Below are positions 6,928 through 11,329 of a DNA stretch of 11,329 nt, in pieces. This DNA is from CAYZJD01 sp964478455 (lineage in GTDB: Bacteria; Acidobacteriota; Terriglobia; Bryobacterales; Bryobacteraceae). Under the pieces are notes generated by a model. It made no database searches and was not told the DNA's origin. It worked only from the letters and a program-made list of their open reading frames with translations. The position numbers were made by a program, and so were the translations under genes. The DNA lies in contig CAYZJD010000122.1 in NCBI GenBank assembly GCA_964478455.1, positions 1-11,329 of the forward strand, in the 5' to 3' direction. The first letter of the stretch is position 1. Each line of letters starts with the position of its first letter.

Positions 6928-9057
6928 ATGGCCCCACTCACTCGTCGTGGCTTCTTGACGCTCACAACCACCGTCGCCGGACAGCAAGCGCCCGACCCGG
7001 TGCTCGGCCAGCCCGACCTCCTTCCCGCTCCTGACCGTCCCTCCGAGTGGCCCGCCTGGCGGCGTTTTCTGACAGAATGGCGCGAACAGGCCCGGTCGCG
7101 GCTGAATTACGGCGACGCGCTCTACGCCCGGCCTGATTTCGCCTGGGTCCCCGCCTGCCTTTCCTGCTGCTTCGTCATGATGTGTGACGAGACTTTCTAC
7201 GACCACAGGAGCGGCCGTTTCACGCCCGAGGAATTCCTGGCGCATGGCCGGCGCGAATTCGGAGGATTCGACGCGGTGGTGCTCTGGCACGCCTACCCGC
7301 GCATCGGTCTCGACGACCGCAACCAGTTGGACTTCTACCGCGACATGCCGGGCGGCCTCGCGGGCCTGCGCGCGCTGGCGGCGGCATGCCACAAACTGGG
7401 CGTCAAGGTTTTCATCGATTACAATCCCTGGGACCGCGGCACGCGGCGCAAATCCGTCTCGGACATCGACGCGCTGATGGCGCTCATCAAGAAGATCGAT
7501 GCCGACGGCATCTTCCTCGACACCATGAGCCGCGGCGCCGCCGAGTTCCGGGTCAGGCTGGATGCGGTGCGCCGCGGTGTTGTGTTGGAGGGCGAGGGCG
7601 CGCTGCCGCTCGCCAACATTCACGATCACCACATGTCCTGGGCACAGTGGTTCAAAGACAGCAAGGCGCCAGGCGTGCTGCGGAACAAGTGGTTTGAGCG
7701 CCGCCACGTCCAGCACCAGATCGACCGCTTCAATCCGGACCATTCCTCCGAGCTTCACACCGCCTGGATGAACGGCACTGGCATGCTCGTGTGGGAGAAC
7801 GTTTTCGGCACGTGGATCGGCTGGAGCGCCCGCGAGCGCGCGATCTACCGGTCGATGCTTCCTATTCAGCGGCGGTTCCTCGACCTGTTCTGCGGCGAGG
7901 GCTGGACGCCGCTGGTCGAGACGCAAGCCCCCGATGTGTACGCGAGCCTCTGGGCGGGCCGCGGCCTGCGGCTCTGGACGCTGGTGAACCGCTCCGACCG
8001 CGATGTGGACGGCCCGCTGCTCAAAGTGGCGCTCTCAATGGGCCAGCGGTGCTACGACCTCATCCGGGGGCGAGAGGCCGATGCCAGGAAGACCGAAGAC
8101 GCGGTCGTGCTCTCGGGGCATATCCGGCCGCGTGGCGTCGGGGCGCTGGCTGCGGGCGCTCCACGAGCGTTTGGCAAGGACTTCGCCCGCTTCCTCGCGC
8201 AACAGGCAAAGCGCGATGAGACGGCGGTGTTCTCGACCGAGTTCCCGGCGCGGGAGGCAAGGTTGAAGCCGTTTGCCCCTACGCGGAGGTACGGCCAGCA
8301 CGAACTGCCGGCGGAGATGACCGTCGTGCCGGCGACGCGCTATCGCATGCGTGTCCAGTTCCGGATTCGCGAATCCGGCTTCTACGATTCGACGGATGAG
8401 CGCCTGTTTGGCCCCGGCCCACACCGGCTGCACGAGCCGGTCTGGTTCGAGCGCGAGGTCGAGATCGCGCCGTTCGCCATCGATCTCACCCCCGTGACCA
8501 ACGCGCAATTCGCGGAGTTCCTCAAGCAGAGCGGCTACAAGCCGCGGCATCCGGAGAACTTCCTGCGGCACTGGAAGCTCGGCGCTCCGCCTTCCGGGCT
8601 GGAGGATCATCCGGTGATCTGGGTGGATCTGGACGACGCCCGCGCCTATGCCCGCTGGGCCGGCAAACGACTGCCCGCTGAGGAGGAATGGCAGCTTGCC
8701 GCCCAGGGCCGGGACGGGCGGTTGTATCCGTGGGGCAACCAGATGGCTCCCGGGCTGTGCAACGGCGGCGAGCGCGGCGGCACCACCCCGGTCAAGGCCT
8801 TCCCCGGCGGACGGTCACCCTACGGCTGCTACGATATGTGCGGCAACACCTGGGAGTGGACCGAAAGCGAGTGGAGCGACGGCCGCACCCGCTCTTGCGT
8901 CATTCGCGGCGGCTCCTACTACCAGGCTGAAGGATCGCATTGGTACATGCTCGGCGGCCCCCGGCCGGTGAACTTCGCCGCCAAGTTCCTGCTGATGTGG
9001 CCGGGGCTCGACCGCTGCGCCACGGTCGGATTCCGCTGTGCCGTGGACCTCGCTTGA
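6928..9057 (+). CDS. Glycosidase-like barrel fused to an FGE-sulfatase-fold domain without catalytic cysteines
   Basis: 709 residues from the ATG at 6928, 2 nt after the upstream stop; a TTG at 6922 is possible but less likely. Residues 5-12 read TRRGFLTL, a twin-arginine-like motif, but the following hydrophobic run is short, so export is only probable. Residues about 50-420 look like a glycoside-hydrolase (beta/alpha)8 barrel: VKVFIDYNPWDRG puts Asp164 at a strand end, DGIFLDTM puts Asp198 at the next, and LEGEGA has Glu221 and Glu223. These acids are candidate catalytic residues, but I cannot assign a GH family. Residues about 505-709 are an FGE-sulfatase/SUMF1-EgtB-PvdO domain: DLTPVTNAQFAEFL, RLPAEEEWQLAA, RLYPWGN, DMCGNTWEWTES, RGGSYY and the final GFRCAVD. 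The copper-binding Cys pair that follows RGGS in true FGE is replaced by Gln666 and His671, so formylglycine formation is not expected. A carbohydrate-binding, structural or other role is more likely. Confidence 0.85.
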   Translation: MAPLTRRGFLTLTTTVAGQQAPDPVLGQPDLLPAPDRPSEWPAWRRFLTEWREQARSRLNYGDALYARPDFAWVPACLSCCFVMMCDETFYDHRSGRFTPEEFLAHGRREFGGFDAVVLWHAYPRIGLDDRNQLDFYRDMPGGLAGLRALAAACHKLGVKVFIDYNPWDRGTRRKSVSDIDALMALIKKIDADGIFLDTMSRGAAEFRVRLDAVRRGVVLEGEGALPLANIHDHHMSWAQWFKDSKAPGVLRNKWFERRHVQHQIDRFNPDHSSELHTAWMNGTGMLVWENVFGTWIGWSARERAIYRSMLPIQRRFLDLFCGEGWTPLVETQAPDVYASLWAGRGLRLWTLVNRSDRDVDGPLLKVALSMGQRCYDLIRGREADARKTEDAVVLSGHIRPRGVGALAAGAPRAFGKDFARFLAQQAKRDETAVFSTEFPAREARLKPFAPTRRYGQHELPAEMTVVPATRYRMRVQFRIRESGFYDSTDERLFGPGPHRLHEPVWFEREVEIAPFAIDLTPVTNAQFAEFLKQSGYKPRHPENFLRHWKLGAPPSGLEDHPVIWVDLDDARAYARWAGKRLPAEEEWQLAAQGRDGRLYPWGNQMAPGLCNGGERGGTTPVKAFPGGRSPYGCYDMCGNTWEWTESEWSDGRTRSCVIRGGSYYQAEGSHWYMLGGPRPVNFAAKFLLMWPGLDRCATVGFRCAVDLA

Positions 9058-9063
9058 TCCTCC

Positions 9064-9088
9064 GCCGGGAACGCCGGCTATTTCCCGG
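9064..9088. terminator. Possible bidirectional hairpin at convergent gene ends
   Basis: CCGGGAA (9065-9071) pairs with TTCCCGG (9082-9088) around a 10-nt loop, with a competing 5-bp stem GCCGG/CCGGC (9064-9078). It lies in the 20-bp gap between the convergent plus operon and the minus-strand deacetylase and reaches over the latter's stop. No clear U-tract follows on either strand, so intrinsic termination is uncertain. Confidence 0.3.
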
Positions 9089-9959
9089 TCCGCTTCTTCT
9101 CCTGCCACAGCTCCCTGTAATTGGTGAGCCTGATTCCTTTCTTCAGGATCATGGACTGGACTTCAAGGCTCGTCAGCACTCCTAACTCGTCGGCGCGGTG
9201 CAGGCCGACTCCGCCTTCCACGAAGATGTCCTCCGGCTTCGTGTGGATGAGCGCCCGGTGCTCAGGGGAATCGATACCGACGTGGCAAACCCACAGCCAG
9301 AGGCCTGGCTCGAGGCTGTCCAGTTGACCCAGCGCCGCTTTTTGTTTCTGGCCGACGGGCGTTGTGTATACGCTCATTGTCTTCTCGCCGAGGGTCTGTG
9401 AAATCGGGATGTCGTAATCCCCTGCGATCTTCTTGAGCACGCCGTCGAGCCCCGGGTAGTCGGCGGGATCGATGTAGTGCGTATCGAGGTACTGGACGTT
9501 CACGCCCCTCTTCTTGGCCAAGTCGATCTGCGCCCGCCATTCGGCGTCGATCTCGGCCAGTTTCGGCTTGTGCGAGAAGAGTTCGTCCGGATAGCGGTAG
9601 AGAAAGCCGTCAGCGTCCACCAGCGACCTCACGCGGTCCCAGGGGAGCACGGGCCTCCAGCGGTATCCCCGCCATTCCCCGATGAGGCACAGGTGGATGC
9701 CCGTGCACCACCCCGGGTTTCTGCGCGCCAGTTCGGCCGCTCCTTCAAACCACGGACCCGGGACCAGGATGGAGGCGCAAGTCAAGACGCCTTTGTTCAT
9801 CGCCTTCTCGACCGCCACAAGCGTCCCTTGTGTCGCTCCCATGTCATCGCCCCGAACAATGAGCCGGATCTCCTTGGGATCAGCGGCTTGCGAAATCGCC
9901 GGCTGCCTCCACAATCCTGCTACGACGAAAGCCGAAATGATGGCCACGGTGCGTTTCAT
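9078..9959 (-). CDS. YdjC/ChbG-like carbohydrate deacetylase with N-terminal signal peptide
   Basis: 293 residues. The metal-site motifs of the YdjC family are all present: RGDDMGAT (36-43; Asp38 and Asp39 as base and metal ligand), GIHLCL with His89, LDTHYID with His161, and CHVGID with His226. ChbG removes the acetyl group from N-acetylated chito-oligosaccharides before their hydrolysis; other members are uncharacterised sugar deacetylases. Residues 1-26 (MKRTVAI, then a hydrophobic core and ISQAA) form a Sec-type signal peptide with cleavage probable near residue 25, so this member should act outside the cytoplasm, unlike E. coli ChbG. The start is well supported by AGGAG 5 nt upstream. 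The gene is convergent with the plus operon (20-bp gap) and divergent from the AIR-synthase-like gene (202-bp gap), so it is probably its own transcription unit. A polysaccharide- or glycan-processing role fits the neighbouring glycosidase-like protein, but no direct link is shown. Confidence 0.9.
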   Translation of the reverse strand: MKRTVAIISAFVVAGLWRQPAISQAADPKEIRLIVRGDDMGATQGTLVAVEKAMNKGVLTCASILVPGPWFEGAAELARRNPGWCTGIHLCLIGEWRGYRWRPVLPWDRVRSLVDADGFLYRYPDELFSHKPKLAEIDAEWRAQIDLAKKRGVNVQYLDTHYIDPADYPGLDGVLKKIAGDYDIPISQTLGEKTMSVYTTPVGQKQKAALGQLDSLEPGLWLWVCHVGIDSPEHRALIHTKPEDIFVEGGVGLHRADELGVLTSLEVQSMILKKGIRLTNYRELWQEKKRTGK

Positions 9960-9964
9960 GACGT

Positions 9965-9969
9965 CTCCT
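9965..9969 (-). promoter_or_regulatory. Ribosome binding site of the YdjC-like gene
   Basis: Minus-strand AGGAG, 5 nt before the ATG at 9959, a near-ideal Shine-Dalgarno arrangement. The rest of the 202-bp divergent gap (9960-10161) shows no convincing -35/-10 pair on either strand and no strong repeat. Promoters for both flanking genes presumably lie there. Confidence 0.7.
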
Positions 9970-10148
9970 CGCGAGTCGTGCGGCGCTTGCGCCGGTTTCC
10001 GCCAGTCGTCCGCTTGTCTTGCCGCAGTCGCTCATTGAGATCGTACGTCAAGGACTCGCCGGAAGGTGGAGACGCCGTTCTCACCTGCCCGGCGGCTTTG
10101 TCGCGCCTTGCCCGGCACGATTGTCCGGGGACGCGATACTGTCGTGAT

Positions 10149-10153
10149 AGGAG
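10149..10153 (+). promoter_or_regulatory. Ribosome binding site fixing the AIR-synthase-like gene start
   Basis: AGGAG, 8 nt before the ATG at 10162. The open frame continues upstream to 10066, but that extension has no family similarity and no ribosome-binding sequence, so the ATG at 10162 is preferred. Confidence 0.7.
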
Positions 10154-10161
10154 ATGGCCCG

Positions 10162-11214
10162 ATGGCAGGCGAGAAACTACCGGCTGGCAAGCTGCCCGCG
10201 GACTTGCTGCGAGTTTTGCTCAGGTCTTTTCCCATCACTGATCCCGCCGTGATCGTCTCGGGCGCCATCGGCGAAGACGCCGCCGTCATCGACACCGGCG
10301 GCTCGGAATTGCTCGTAGCCAAGACCGATCCAGTCACCTTCGTGGGCAAAGACATGGTTCGGTATTTGCTCGCCGTCAACGGAAATGACCTGGCGACGAC
10401 GGGAGCCGAACCGCGCTGGCTGCTGGTGACCGCGCTGCTCCCGGAGTCGGCGACGAGCGAGGAGGCGTCGGCGCTCTTTGACAGCCTCCGATCCGAGTGC
10501 GCCCGGGCCGGGGTGACACTGATCGGCGGTCACACCGAGATCACCATCGGACTCCCCCGTGCCATTCTGGTCGGTTGCTTGCTCGGCACAGTGGCGCGCG
10601 AGCGGCTCATCCGCACGGCCGGAGCGCGGCCCGGCGACGCGATTCTGCTCGCCGGTGGAATCGCCGTCGAGGGCACGGCCATCCTTGCGCGCGAGCACGC
10701 CGCCAAGCTTCGGGCCGCCGGAGCCGATCCTGTCGCCGTCGCCCGCGCTGCGGATTGGCTCGACGACCCGGGTATCTCGATTCTCCCTTTCGCACGGAGT
10801 CTCATGGACAGCGGCGGAGTGCATGCAATGCACGACCCCACCGAAGGCGGTCTCGCAACGGCGCTGTACGAGATGGCCGAAGCGGCCGCTGTCGGCATGC
10901 GGATCGATCGGGCCGCTATCCCCGTCTTGCCGGAATGTGCGGCCGTCTGTGCGGCGCTGAAACTTGACCCGCTCGGCTTGCTTGCCTCCGGCGCGCTGCT
11001 TGCCGCCGTGGATCCAGCCGCGGTTCCCGCTGCCATCGACCGGCTCCACGCCGCCGGAACGCCAGCGGCGCGCATCGGTGAGATCGTCCCCGCAGCCGAA
11101 GGTGTTCGTTTCAGCGATGGTGTCCCGGTTCCTACGTTCGCCCGCGACGAGCTGGCGAGTTACCTGGAAAGACAGGGCGGCCGGATGGCACTCAGGCCTT
11201 CCGAGGTGAAGTAG
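10162..11214 (+). CDS. AIR synthase/HypE-like (PurM superfamily) ATP-dependent protein
   Basis: 350 residues in the two-domain plan of the PurM/HypE/ThiL/SelD superfamily. The N-terminal ATP/Mg half shows GEDAAVID (37-44; usual G-D-D-A-A), KTDPVTF (54-60) and AVNGNDLATTGAEP (71-84; N-D-x-A-x-x-G-A-x-P). GGHTEI (122-127) closes the ATP-binding half, and the C-terminal half has MHDPTEGGL (223-231), corresponding to HypE R-D-P-T-R-G-G. The superfamily activates carbonyl or thiocarboxamide oxygens with ATP. HypE makes the cyano ligand of NiFe hydrogenase using a C-terminal cysteine (P-R-x-C). Here the C-terminus ends RMALRPSEVK with no terminal cysteine, and no hyp genes are nearby, so canonical HypE function is unlikely. 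It may be one of the uncharacterised AIR-synthase-related proteins often labelled hydrogenase maturation factor. It is divergent from the YdjC-like gene and appears to be a single-gene unit. No signal peptide. Confidence 0.87.
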   Translation: MAGEKLPAGKLPADLLRVLLRSFPITDPAVIVSGAIGEDAAVIDTGGSELLVAKTDPVTFVGKDMVRYLLAVNGNDLATTGAEPRWLLVTALLPESATSEEASALFDSLRSECARAGVTLIGGHTEITIGLPRAILVGCLLGTVARERLIRTAGARPGDAILLAGGIAVEGTAILAREHAAKLRAAGADPVAVARAADWLDDPGISILPFARSLMDSGGVHAMHDPTEGGLATALYEMAEAAAVGMRIDRAAIPVLPECAAVCAALKLDPLGLLASGALLAAVDPAAVPAAIDRLHAAGTPAARIGEIVPAAEGVRFSDGVPVPTFARDELASYLERQGGRMALRPSEVK

Positions 11215-11279
11215 CCTGCGCTGACGCTAGTGCCCGTTCGTGTGGCGCGCCGATCTCTTTGCCCTCTCTGCCAATGTTA

Positions 11280-11307
11280 TTGACTGCTGTATAAATAATG
11301 CAATAAT
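11280..11307 (+). promoter_or_regulatory. Sigma70-like promoter at the right edge
   Basis: TTGACT (11280-11285), 16 bp, AATAAT (11302-11307), each one mismatch from consensus, in an AT-rich island (11275-11308) that contrasts with the GC-rich surroundings. A purine-rich GGGAG follows at 11313-11317. It would drive a plus-strand gene starting outside the window. The preceding stretch 11215-11279 shows no gene and no clear terminator. Confidence 0.45.
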
Positions 11308-11329
11308 GGTGCGGGAGACAAATTCCTGT

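Noticed and set aside
6805..7926. A minus-strand open frame of 373 codons over the start of the glycosidase-like gene.
   Set aside because: The composition is shadow-like and no family motif is visible. The plus strand there encodes coherent domain sequence and operon-spaced genes.
6928..9057. Annotation as a true formylglycine-generating enzyme activating a sulfatase.
   Set aside because: Both catalytic cysteines after RGGS are missing and no sulfatase gene is present in the window.
10066..10161. An upstream in-frame extension of the AIR-synthase-like gene.
   Set aside because: It is Arg-rich with no family similarity, and the AGGAG at 10149 points to the ATG at 10162.
1..11329. Defence system, phage, CRISPR or transposon content.
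   Set aside because: No nuclease, reverse transcriptase, integrase, transposase, direct-repeat array or terminal inverted repeats were seen. The genes are metabolic and transport families.

Overview
The window is GC-rich, densely packed bacterial chromosomal DNA of accessory, catabolic character. The gene set (Gfo/Idh/MocA oxidoreductase, xylose-isomerase-like TIM barrel, ureide-permease/GRP-like transporter, secreted-type glycosidase-like protein with an FGE-sulfatase fold, exported YdjC deacetylase) fits an environmental Acidobacteriota-like (Bryobacterales/Solibacter type) polysaccharide- or glycoside-degrading organism. That placement is an inference from gene style and base composition only. 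I saw no rRNA, tRNA, CRISPR array, insertion sequence or phage gene.

Layout. Positions 1-4936 (minus strand) carry a five-gene head-to-tail run. In transcription order it is a class V (alanine/serine-glyoxylate type) aminotransferase, a 10-TM DMT-superfamily transporter, a Gfo/Idh/MocA dehydrogenase, an APC-family permease and the start of a split transketolase (N-terminal subunit, cut by the window edge). Positions 5063-9057 (plus strand) carry the divergent partner operon: a threonine-dehydrogenase-like zinc alcohol dehydrogenase, a DTE/IolE-type TIM-barrel epimerase/isomerase, and a large two-domain protein (glycosidase-like barrel plus a C-terminal FGE-fold domain lacking the catalytic cysteines). 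The two operons share a 126-bp intergenic region with a perfect 7-8-7 inverted repeat (4956-4977) that overlaps a possible -10 element, a plausible operator for a local regulator. Downstream, convergent to the plus operon, is an exported YdjC/ChbG-like deacetylase (9078-9959). Divergent from that is an AIR-synthase/HypE-like ATP-binding protein (10162-11214). The last about 115 bp are non-coding and hold a good sigma70-like promoter pointing out of the window.

Working model (inference). The divergent operons look like one substrate-inducible catabolic unit: two transporters of different families, two NAD(P)-dependent dehydrogenases, a metal-dependent ketose epimerase/isomerase, a PLP aminotransferase and a transketolase that could feed carbon into the pentose phosphate pool. 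The substrate cannot be read from sequence. Candidates are an amino-sugar or amino-polyol, a glycoside oxidised to a 3-keto sugar, or, less likely, a ureide. No complete known pathway matches this gene combination within the window.
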